Part shown: positions 57,930 to 64,000 of the stretch, in pieces
Position numbering within the stretch: the stretch's first letter is position 1
Layout of the letters: each line of letters begins with the position of its first letter
From: Mucilaginibacter_A sp964251965
Lineage (GTDB): Bacteria; Bacteroidota; Bacteroidia; Sphingobacteriales; Sphingobacteriaceae
NCBI GenBank assembly: GCA_964251965.1
Contig: CAXULQ010000007.1
Coordinates: 62,001 to 126,000 of the forward strand
Length of the DNA: 64,000 nt
Reading direction: 5' to 3'
Program-made: the position numbers and the translations under genes
The notes under the pieces: generated by a model
What the model was told of the DNA's origin: nothing
The model's input: the letters and a program-made list of their open reading frames with translations, nothing else
Databases searched by the model: none

Positions 57930-59546
57930 ATGATCGCTGCCGAAGGCCATTATCCTGTTTTAATTGTGGGCGCCGGGCCTTCCGGGCTAATGATGGCAGC
58001 GCAATTGCTGCGTTACGGCATCCAGCCTTTAATTATCGATAGTAAAAAAGGCCCGACAGATCAATCGTGCGCGTTGGCTGTGCAGGCGCGTTCTATGGAA
58101 ATTTACCGGCAAATGGGTTTGGTCAATCAGGCTTTGCAGGAAGGGATTCAGGCAGAAAGTGTTTCCATCCGGAGTGATGAAAAAGAATTAGTGAGGTTTT
58201 CATTTCAAAATCTCGGACAAAATGAAACGCCTTTTCCCTTCGTTCACCTCCTCGAACAAAGTAAAAACGAACGTTTGCTGCTCGGTTTTCTCACCCAAAA
58301 TTGTTGTCCGGTTTATTGGGACACTACTTTAGAAGATTTGCTTCAAACGGAAAATCAGATCAAAGCAACCTTAAAAACTGATGATAAAAGAAGCATCATC
58401 ACCGCAGATTGGCTGGTTGGTGCAGACGGCGCGCACAGCATCGTCCGAAAAAAATTGCAAATCGATTTTAAAGGTGATACTTACGCAAATCATTTTTACT
58501 TGGCAGATATAGAATTGAACCGCGCTTTTGCGGAAAATCAAATTACTTTAAAAATGGGCAATGCTTCTTTTACCGGCATTTTTCCGATGAAAGGCGTAAA
58601 CCGGTTTCGCGTGGTGGCAACTTTACCCAAAGCGTTTGCAAATCAGGAAGAAGTTCGGTTTGAAGAAATTCAGGCTGATCTCGAAAAATCTTTACCGGAG
58701 AATTTGTCAGTCCAAAAATGCCACGCTTTTTCTATTTACAAACTGCATCACCGCATGGCCGAAAAATTCAGGGATAAAAGAAGCTTTTTAATTGGCGATG
58801 CGGCGCACATCCATTCGCCCGCTGGCGGACAAGGAATGAACACGGGTTTGCAGGATGCTTATAACCTGGCCTGGAAACTGGCCGGCGTGAGCAGCCAAAA
58901 ACTACAACCAACAATTTTAGAAAGTTATGCGGCCGAGCGAATGCCCGTTGCCAGGAAATTACTGCAAACTACGGATCGGTTTTTTAATCTCATCAACTCG
59001 CAAAATATTTTCAACCGGTTTTTAAGAAATCAAATCTTCCCAAAATTAATCCGGTTTTTGTGGGAAAAGGAAAGTTTCCGGGAGTTTGGTTTTAGAACAA
59101 TTTCACAAATCGGGATCAATTATCGAAACAGTAAAATCAACCTAAACCTCAGCAAAGCCGAAAACATTAAAGCTGGCGACCGCTTGCCTTTTATCAAAAT
59201 TTTTGATGAAAAGAAAAAGCAGGAAACCGATCTGCACGCCTGGTGCAGCAAGCCCGGTTTTACTTTTATTGCGCTGGGGAAGTTAAAGGAAAACGATTTG
59301 TTTAACCTGGCGCGCTGGATTACGCAGCATTATCCGCAGCAATTGAACTTCTTTTACCTGCCTTTTTCTGCCAAAAATAAAGCTGTTTTTGATTGTTTTG
59401 AGCTGAAGGAAGATCAGCATAAAGCAATCATCGTGCGGCCGGATATGTACATTGGTTATTTAAACGATACGATACATATTGATTTGATCGGAGATCATCT
59501 GGAGAAAGTTGCGGGCTGCATTAAGGCGCATAAAAAACAGGTATAA
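57930..59546 (+). CDS. FAD-dependent aromatic-type monooxygenase
   Basis: A 538-residue class A flavoprotein monooxygenase. FAD contacts: VLIVGAGPSGLMMAAQLLRY at the N terminus, the DG motif WLVGADGAHSIVRKKL, and the GD motif FLIGDAAHIHSPAGGQGMNT (about residues 285-305) with GLQDAYNLAWKLAG. The last 140 residues form a thioredoxin-like C-terminal domain as in phenol hydroxylase/PHBH relatives. It hydroxylates an aromatic or polyketide-like substrate with NAD(P)H. It stands alone. Its TAA stop is the first triplet of a dispersed 12-mer (59544-59555). Confidence 0.9.
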   Translation: MIAAEGHYPVLIVGAGPSGLMMAAQLLRYGIQPLIIDSKKGPTDQSCALAVQARSMEIYRQMGLVNQALQEGIQAESVSIRSDEKELVRFSFQNLGQNETPFPFVHLLEQSKNERLLLGFLTQNCCPVYWDTTLEDLLQTENQIKATLKTDDKRSIITADWLVGADGAHSIVRKKLQIDFKGDTYANHFYLADIELNRAFAENQITLKMGNASFTGIFPMKGVNRFRVVATLPKAFANQEEVRFEEIQADLEKSLPENLSVQKCHAFSIYKLHHRMAEKFRDKRSFLIGDAAHIHSPAGGQGMNTGLQDAYNLAWKLAGVSSQKLQPTILESYAAERMPVARKLLQTTDRFFNLINSQNIFNRFLRNQIFPKLIRFLWEKESFREFGFRTISQIGINYRNSKINLNLSKAENIKAGDRLPFIKIFDEKKKQETDLHAWCSKPGFTFIALGKLKENDLFNLARWITQHYPQQLNFFYLPFSAKNKAVFDCFELKEDQHKAIIVRPDMYIGYLNDTIHIDLIGDHLEKVAGCIKAHKKQV

Positions 59547-59567
59547 AAGAAGTATTGGTTATCCTGT

Positions 59568-59650
59568 TGTCATTCTGAACTTGTTTCAGAATCTCTCAGG
59601 ACAAGATTAAAACTAATCACAAGGAATCCTGAAACAAGTTCAAGATGACA
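59568..59650. repeat. inverted repeat with TGTCATTCTGAACTTG ends
   Basis: TGTCATTCTGAACTTGTTTC at the left pairs with GAAACAAGTTCAAGATGACA at the right, through CAGAATCT.../...AGGAATCCTG. It lies in the convergent gap between the FAD monooxygenase and miaE. Sequence differs from the GTCATTTCGACC family but the design is the same. Confidence 0.9.
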
Positions 59651-59654
59651 AAAG

Positions 59655-60254
59655 CTAACCGTGGATCGTTTCGCTTTTCCCGTAATTCTGAACAACTTGC
59701 GCCTCATATTCCAAAAACGATTTCCAGCGGCTTTCTACATCAATTGCAACGGCATATTTTTTGGCCAGGCGGATAAACATCGAATAATGGCCGGCCTCGC
59801 TCACCATTAATTCGTGGTAAAAAACAGCAAGTTCTTCGTCATGAATATGTTCCGACATCACTTTAAAGCGTTCGCAGCTTCTGGCTTCAATCATTGCAGA
59901 AAACAGCAAACGGTCGATCAGTTGTGCTTCCCGTCCGCCGCCTTTGATGATAAATTTGGCCAGTTCGTTTACGTAATTGTCTTTCCGTTCCCGGCCTAAA
60001 ACAAAACCGCGCTGCAAAATCAGGTTGTGCACACGTTTAAAATGATCCAGTTCTTCCTGCGCCAATAGCACCATTTCCTGCACCAAATCCGACAAATTTG
60101 GGTTTTGAACGATCAAAGTAATGGCATTACTGGCTGCTTTTTGCTCGCAGAAAGCATGGTCGGTCAAAATTTCTTCAATATTGCTTTGCACCACGTTGGT
60201 AACCCATTGCGGGTCGGTTGGCAGCTGCAGTTTCAGGATGATTTTCTCGCTCAC
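59655..60254 (-). CDS. miaE: tRNA-(ms2io6A)-hydroxylase
   Basis: A 199-residue ferritin-like di-iron protein. Ligand helices are visible: LIVQNPNLSDLVQEMVLLAQ with EELDHFKRVH (ExxH), LLFSAMIEARSCERFKVMSE, and FYHELMVSEAGHYSMFIRLA (ExxH). MiaE hydroxylates the prenyl group of ms2i6A37 in tRNAs. The start is GTG at 60254. In E. coli-like species it acts with MiaA and MiaB, whose genes are not in the window. It lies between the repeat at 59568 and 5-FCL, on the minus strand. Confidence 0.9.
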   Translation of the reverse strand: MSEKIILKLQLPTDPQWVTNVVQSNIEEILTDHAFCEQKAASNAITLIVQNPNLSDLVQEMVLLAQEELDHFKRVHNLILQRGFVLGRERKDNYVNELAKFIIKGGGREAQLIDRLLFSAMIEARSCERFKVMSEHIHDEELAVFYHELMVSEAGHYSMFIRLAKKYAVAIDVESRWKSFLEYEAQVVQNYGKSETIHG

Positions 60255-60368
60255 AGAGTAAAGATAATTTATATTTATACAGGCAGAAATTTCCTTTTTA
60301 AAGTAATCCTGATTGTAACATTTAATGGAAATCTTTTACATTGAAAAGGATAGGACCAACAACAGCAA

Positions 60369-60941
60369 TTACAAAAATTTCCAAACTTTTGCTGGCGTTA
60401 TGCACTGATACAGCTTTACATCAAACACTTCTGCATCTTCAATAAGCTCAAACGGCTCAAAAAAAGACAGGCCGATAAATTGCGTTCCAACTTCACATTC
60501 AGCCAAAAACCTATCGTAAAAACCGCCGCCATAACCAACACGGTTTCCGGTTAAATCGAAAGCAAGCAAGGGCACAATTACCATACTGTTTTTATCGATA
60601 TAAAATTGGTTCCCGCTGATTGGTTCTGGAATGCAAAACTTATTTTCTGCAATAATTAAATCCTCATCTTCTAAAAAATTAATTAGTTTTTTTTGTTTGA
60701 AATCTGCTTTTGGGAAAACGCGGTTTATGTTTGGATGCTCTTTTTGCAGATACTTTATCATCAGCCAAGTATTCGGTTCTTTAGTGCGAAGCATCGGCAA
60801 AAAAAGATGGACAGCCGTTATTTTTGAAAAATCAAGCTGCATAAACTGCAGCAGCAATTGCTGGTTCAGGTTTTCATATTCCGTTTCCGAAAGCTGCAAA
60901 CGCTTTTCCAAATAAATTTTGCGGAGTTCCTGCTTCTTCAC
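60369..60941 (-). CDS. 5-formyltetrahydrofolate cyclo-ligase
   Basis: A 190-residue 5-FCL that converts 5-formyl-THF to methenyl-THF with ATP. The N-terminal basic helix contains KKQELRKIYLEKRLQLS. The catalytic/phosphate loop is VGYGGGFYDRFLA (about residues 130-145), preceded by MVIVPLLAFDLTGNRVG. The start is GTG at 60941. It follows efp on the minus strand but is cut off from it by an intrinsic terminator. A dispersed motif copy is inside (60583-60594). Confidence 0.93.
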   Translation of the reverse strand: MKKQELRKIYLEKRLQLSETEYENLNQQLLLQFMQLDFSKITAVHLFLPMLRTKEPNTWLMIKYLQKEHPNINRVFPKADFKQKKLINFLEDEDLIIAENKFCIPEPISGNQFYIDKNSMVIVPLLAFDLTGNRVGYGGGFYDRFLAECEVGTQFIGLSFFEPFELIEDAEVFDVKLYQCITPAKVWKFL

Positions 60942-60999
60942 ATCAAAAAATGTTTTAAAGATAGAGTTGTCTTATTATCGCAAACCAAAAAGTTGAAAT

Positions 61000-61036
61000 A
61001 AAAAAGGTGCGCAGCTTAAAGTTGCACACCTTTTTT
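61000..61036 (-). terminator. intrinsic terminator of efp
   Basis: On the minus strand AAAAAAGGTGTGCA and TGCGCACCTTTTTT form a stem with one mismatch and a loop of about 9 nt, followed by T and A/T. A dispersed 12-mer (61044-61055) lies between it and the efp stop. Confidence 0.85.
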
Positions 61037-61055
61037 ATACCGATAAAAGAAGCAT

Positions 61056-61616
61056 CTATTTTACGCGCTCCACATAATTTCCGGTTGCAGTATCAACCTT
61101 TACTTTATCGCCTAAATTGATAAATAAAGGCACTTTTATTTCGGCTCCGGTTTCCACCGTTGCATTTTTTAAAGCACCGGTGGATGTATCACCTTTAACG
61201 GCTGGTTCGGTATAAGTAATTTCCAGTTCTGCGGATGCCGGTGCTTTGGCCATAATCGGTTCATCGCTTTCAAAAGCCACGATTACGTTGGCACCTTCCT
61301 TTAAAAACTTGACCGAATTGCCAAACAAAAACTTGGGGATGTTAAACTGTTCGTAAGTTGTATTGTCCATCACCACCAAATCGTTGCCATCTTCGTATAA
61401 ATACTGGTAATCGCTGGTTTCTACACGCGCAATTTCTACTTCCTCTTCCGTACGGAAACGGTATTCTACCAATTTGCCGCTTTTAACATTGCGCATACGT
61501 GCCTGGTAAAAAGCGCGTAAGTTGCCCGGTGTGCGGTGGATCAATTCTTCTACCTGCACCAGTTCGCCGTTGAAACGCAGGATGTTACCGTTTTTTATAT
61601 CAGATGCCTTGGCCAT
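61056..61616 (-). CDS. efp: translation elongation factor P
   Basis: A 186-residue EF-P with its three beta-barrel domains: KOW-like domain I (about 1-65), OB domain II (about 66-130) and domain III (about 131-186, VKGDTSTGALKNATVETGAE and VPLFINLGDKVKVDTATGNY). It relieves stalls at polyproline codons. The domain I tip reads TPGNLRAFYQ, so Asn (N32 here) replaces the modified Lys34 of E. coli, and Arg34 is nearby. No EpmA/EarP-type modification is implied. A textbook promoter precedes it. Confidence 0.96.
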   Translation of the reverse strand: MAKASDIKNGNILRFNGELVQVEELIHRTPGNLRAFYQARMRNVKSGKLVEYRFRTEEEVEIARVETSDYQYLYEDGNDLVVMDNTTYEQFNIPKFLFGNSVKFLKEGANVIVAFESDEPIMAKAPASAELEITYTEPAVKGDTSTGALKNATVETGAEIKVPLFINLGDKVKVDTATGNYVERVK

Positions 61617-61639
61617 AATTCCGTTTGATTTTAGAGGCG

Positions 61640-61670
61640 CAAAATTAGCACTTGGTTTGAAACCTGCAAA
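61640..61670 (-). promoter_or_regulatory. promoter of efp
   Basis: On the minus strand TTTG (61670-61667), exactly 19 nt, then TAATTTTG (61647-61640): the ideal Bacteroidota -33/-7 arrangement, 23 nt before the ATG. It sits within 35 bp downstream of the M16 peptidase stop. Confidence 0.92.
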
Positions 61671-61673
61671 CTG

Positions 61674-64000
61674 CTAATTGGCCACAGCAACTAATGGTTC
61701 GGCTTCGGTATTCAGTTCTACTATATCATAACCTAACTTTTGCAGTCCCGGCATAATCCGGTCTTTATCGCCAACAACCAAAATAATCATTTTATTAAAA
61801 TCTAAATACTTGGCAGCTAAAGCATCAACTTCTGGTTTGGTTATGGCCTGCAGCATTTTATTCTGTTCGGTAGCAAAATCAGGTTTTAGGTGATACTGTT
61901 GGATGCGGGATAAAAATGCCGCTTTTTGTCCGTTCGTTTCATAACGCCTTGCATCGCTCTGGCTGATCGAAGCTTTTGTAAACACCAACTCTTCCGGTGT
62001 GATACCGCTTTGGTTGTAATTTTTAATTTCTTTTACAAATTCTACCACAGAACTATCTGTTGCACCAGCTTTTACACCTGCCGATGCTACGAAATTTCCA
62101 TCATATTTATCGCCTGCAAACCTCGAACTTGCGCCGTAAGTCCAGCCTTTTGCTTCGCGGAGGTTTAGGTTGATGCGGCTGTTAAACCCGCCGCCCAGGG
62201 CGTAATCCATAATTCCGGCGCGGTAATATTCGCCGGTGGCATCATATTTTAAACCGGTTTCGTTACCAATCCTGATTTCGGATTGTGCCGCTTTCGGTAC
62301 GTTTACCAAGTACAATTTAGTTTTGCTTATTGTATTAACCGGTGCAGGTTCTGGCACATTTACCGTTTTACCTTTCCAGTTGTTTAAAAACGCCAGGCTT
62401 GTTTTGGCTTCTGCTTCGGTAACATCGCCCACAACCACCACCTCGCTTACCGAGGGCGAAAAATAGTTGTCGTAAAACGCCTGTACATCGGCCAAAGTAA
62501 TATTGGCGATGGTTTGCGGTGTGCCGGAAACCGCGTAAGTACTGATATTTTTACTGCCTTTTAATAACTTGTCGTACACATAACTGGCCACAAAAGCCGG
62601 TTGTGTTTTGGCATTTTTTAAACCCTGGATGGCTTGTTTTTTAATCCGGTCTAATGCTTCCTGCGTAAATTTGGGGTGCAGCAAACGTTCTTGCAACAAC
62701 GCCATAGTTGGTGTTAAATTCTTTTTTAAAGCAGAAACACGGAAAGCCATTTCATAATCATCAGCCGTAACAAAAATAGATGCGCCTAATTTTTGAAGTT
62801 CTGCGCTCATTGCTTCGGCGGTATATTTTTGCGTTTCATCATTCAGCATACTGGATACGATAGATGGAAGCCCGGCTTTTGAAGTGTCTTTTGCCATCAT
62901 CAAACCACCACCACGGATGGTAAGTGTTAAGGAAACGGCAGGTATTTCAGCATTGTTCGTTCCGATCATGTCAATTCCGTTTACTGTTTTTGCCGTCCAA
63001 AAAGCAGGCGCTTTGATAACAACAGCCGAGCCGGCAGCAGGAATTTTACTACGGTCGAATTTATCAACCGCCTTTTTGTACTTCAACAGAGCATAACCGT
63101 AATCCGGTGCTTTGTAGCCAGCTTTATCAATCGTGTAATTATCGGCAGCCAAACGCATATCCTCTTTGCCTTTTGGCAAAACGCTTAAAATTACCGCCGG
63201 CTTACCTTTAACATATTTGTTGTAAACGCGCATTACATCTTCTTTGGTAACGGCTTCAATTTCTTTAAGCTGATTTTGGATTTGGTTAGGGTTTCCGGTT
63301 AACGTTTGCGCCAAAGCCAGCTCAGAAGCTTTACCGGAAACACTGGAAAGGCCGTTGATAAACTGCGCTTCCGAACTTCCTTTGATCCGTTTTAAATCTT
63401 CATCTGATACGCCTTTTGCTTCAAAATCTTTTAAGGATTGCTGAACGATTTTTTCCATTTCACTTAAAGTCTGACCAGCAAAAGGAACAACCGTAATGCT
63501 GATCTCACCGGAAAGTTCCGAATTCCTGGAATTCATGCTTGCCTGTACCGCTTTGCGCGTTTTAACCAGGTTTTGGTAAAGGATAGAATTATTTCCTCTG
63601 CCGATAATTGCAGCCATGGCATCCAACGCGGCTTCGTCTTTATTATAAGCCTCGGCACCAGGATAAGTGATGCTTAACAATGGAAGTTGCGCATAATTAT
63701 CAACATAAGAAACATAACGGTTTTGGGTAAGCACGGGAGCGGGCAAATGCATTTTAGGCGCAACAGGGCCACGCAGGATCGGGCCAAAATATTTTTCTAC
63801 CCAGGCAATAGTTTGTTTTGGGTTGATATCTCCCGCAATAGTTACCGTTGCATTGTTTGGGTTATACCAGCGCAGGAAAAAATTCTTCAAATCGTTAACG
63901 CCTACTTTATTCAATTCTTCAATGTACCCGATGGTTAACCAGGAATAAGGATGGCCATATGGATACAGGTTTTTTGAAACATACTCGCTTACCAAACCAT
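61674..64000 (-). CDS. M16-family peptidase, 5' end outside the window
   Basis: At least 773 residues of a pitrilysin/insulinase-type protein with both M16 halves. The visible part begins inside the first half (YPYGHPYSWLTIGYIEELNK, then FFLRWYNPNNATVTIAGDIN), after the place where the HxxEH zinc motif would be. The second half (from about residue 330) is an inactive-like domain: VSLTLTIRGGGLMMAKDTSK, then FYDNYFSPSVSEVVVVGDVT and LGGGFNSRINLNLREAKGWT. The overall form matches periplasmic two-domain M16 zinc peptidases of Bacteroidota. The start and zinc site lie beyond position 64000, so activity cannot be judged. Confidence 0.92.
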   Translation of the reverse strand, partial: GLVSEYVSKNLYPYGHPYSWLTIGYIEELNKVGVNDLKNFFLRWYNPNNATVTIAGDINPKQTIAWVEKYFGPILRGPVAPKMHLPAPVLTQNRYVSYVDNYAQLPLLSITYPGAEAYNKDEAALDAMAAIIGRGNNSILYQNLVKTRKAVQASMNSRNSELSGEISITVVPFAGQTLSEMEKIVQQSLKDFEAKGVSDEDLKRIKGSSEAQFINGLSSVSGKASELALAQTLTGNPNQIQNQLKEIEAVTKEDVMRVYNKYVKGKPAVILSVLPKGKEDMRLAADNYTIDKAGYKAPDYGYALLKYKKAVDKFDRSKIPAAGSAVVIKAPAFWTAKTVNGIDMIGTNNAEIPAVSLTLTIRGGGLMMAKDTSKAGLPSIVSSMLNDETQKYTAEAMSAELQKLGASIFVTADDYEMAFRVSALKKNLTPTMALLQERLLHPKFTQEALDRIKKQAIQGLKNAKTQPAFVASYVYDKLLKGSKNISTYAVSGTPQTIANITLADVQAFYDNYFSPSVSEVVVVGDVTEAEAKTSLAFLNNWKGKTVNVPEPAPVNTISKTKLYLVNVPKAAQSEIRIGNETGLKYDATGEYYRAGIMDYALGGGFNSRINLNLREAKGWTYGASSRFAGDKYDGNFVASAGVKAGATDSSVVEFVKEIKNYNQSGITPEELVFTKASISQSDARRYETNGQKAAFLSRIQQYHLKPDFATEQNKMLQAITKPEVDALAAKYLDFNKMIILVVGDKDRIMPGLQKLGYDIVELNTEAEPLVAVAN

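Larger units (their letters stand above)
1354..61055. repeat. dispersed degenerate 12-mer TAAAARMAGYAY, about 45 copies
   Basis: Exact matches found by eye. Plus strand starts: 1354, 1895, 3338, 4205, 4984, 5011, 7814, 15374, 21220, 22874, 32491, 33020, 35631, 39041, 39633, 40515, 45328, 45823, 46432, 47055, 49262, 51422, 52271, 56040, 56318, 57864, 58385, 59544, 61044. Minus strand (lowest position): 1861, 6496, 11223, 20415, 30769, 32413, 33684, 34917, 38342, 40497, 42008, 44541, 46062, 46287, 58561, 60583. All four RM combinations occur (GA most often, then AC, AA, GC). Many more copies differ at one base. Most are preceded by GA, GG or CGA. Copies in genes encode KEA, KRSI, KNSI or KKH, so several frames are used. 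A full scan would probably add a few. Confidence 0.9.

Overview
The window looks like a chromosome segment of a Bacteroidota bacterium of the Sphingobacteriaceae type (Pedobacter/Mucilaginibacter-like). The basis is: many exact TAnnTTTG -7 boxes, almost no Shine-Dalgarno sites, SusC-like/OMP_b-brl_3 barrels, a zeaxanthin-type carotenoid cluster, the gene order rplM-rpsI-rpsB-tsf, and families I know mainly from this group (the DUF6728-like small protein, an EF-P with Asn at its tip). The genus is inference.

Layout. 1-7.8 kb: tRNA-Asn, a PfkB kinase, then a carotenoid locus (cytochrome b5-like protein, CrtYcd-type lycopene cyclase, unknown secreted protein and CrtB on the minus strand; CrtI divergent; ECF sigma factor convergent to CrtI), murB, a broken DUF433 gene and crtZ. 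Together crtB, crtI, crtYcd and crtZ give GGPP to zeaxanthin. 8-9.4 kb: lpd. 9.5-14.5 kb: a complete Type III restriction-modification cassette (XRE regulator, res, mod) with an operator-like palindrome, abutting a truncated alpha-2-macroglobulin gene. 15-22 kb: outer-membrane barrel protein, ArsC/YffB-like protein, M1 peptidase, small secreted proteins, cupin. 22-35 kb: an AT-rich accessory stretch with an acyltransferase, bulb-type lectin, an intact IS5-family element, a second barrel protein, a PhyH dioxygenase and a glycan-assembly operon (three GT2, one GT9, MsbA-like ABC). 35-49 kb: housekeeping genes (pepP, ompA-type, ridA, recG, MFS, ABC, frr, pyrH, nagA, tsf, rpsB, rpsI, rplM). 49-55 kb: a small defence-like island (AAA ATPase, unknown protein, WYL regulator with palindromic operator, GmrSD-type DUF262/DUF1524 nuclease). 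55-64 kb: aminotransferase, RsmI-like methylase, FAD monooxygenase, miaE, 5-FCL, efp and the 3' part of an M16 peptidase.

The most striking signal is not a gene. A degenerate 12-mer, TAAAARMAGYAY (mostly TAAAAGAAGCAT or TAAAAACAGTAT, often preceded by G or GA), recurs about 45 times on both strands, inside genes in several reading frames and just after stop codons, and once as a perfect inverted pair forming a hairpin behind recG. Fewer than about one copy would be expected by chance. It is missing from roughly 22.9-30.8 kb, where the accessory genes lie. Its density and placement resemble DNA-uptake or Chi-like signals, for which I know no Bacteroidota example. Other non-coding structure includes a REPIN-like cluster of four hairpins and long imperfect inverted repeats at three convergent gene junctions.
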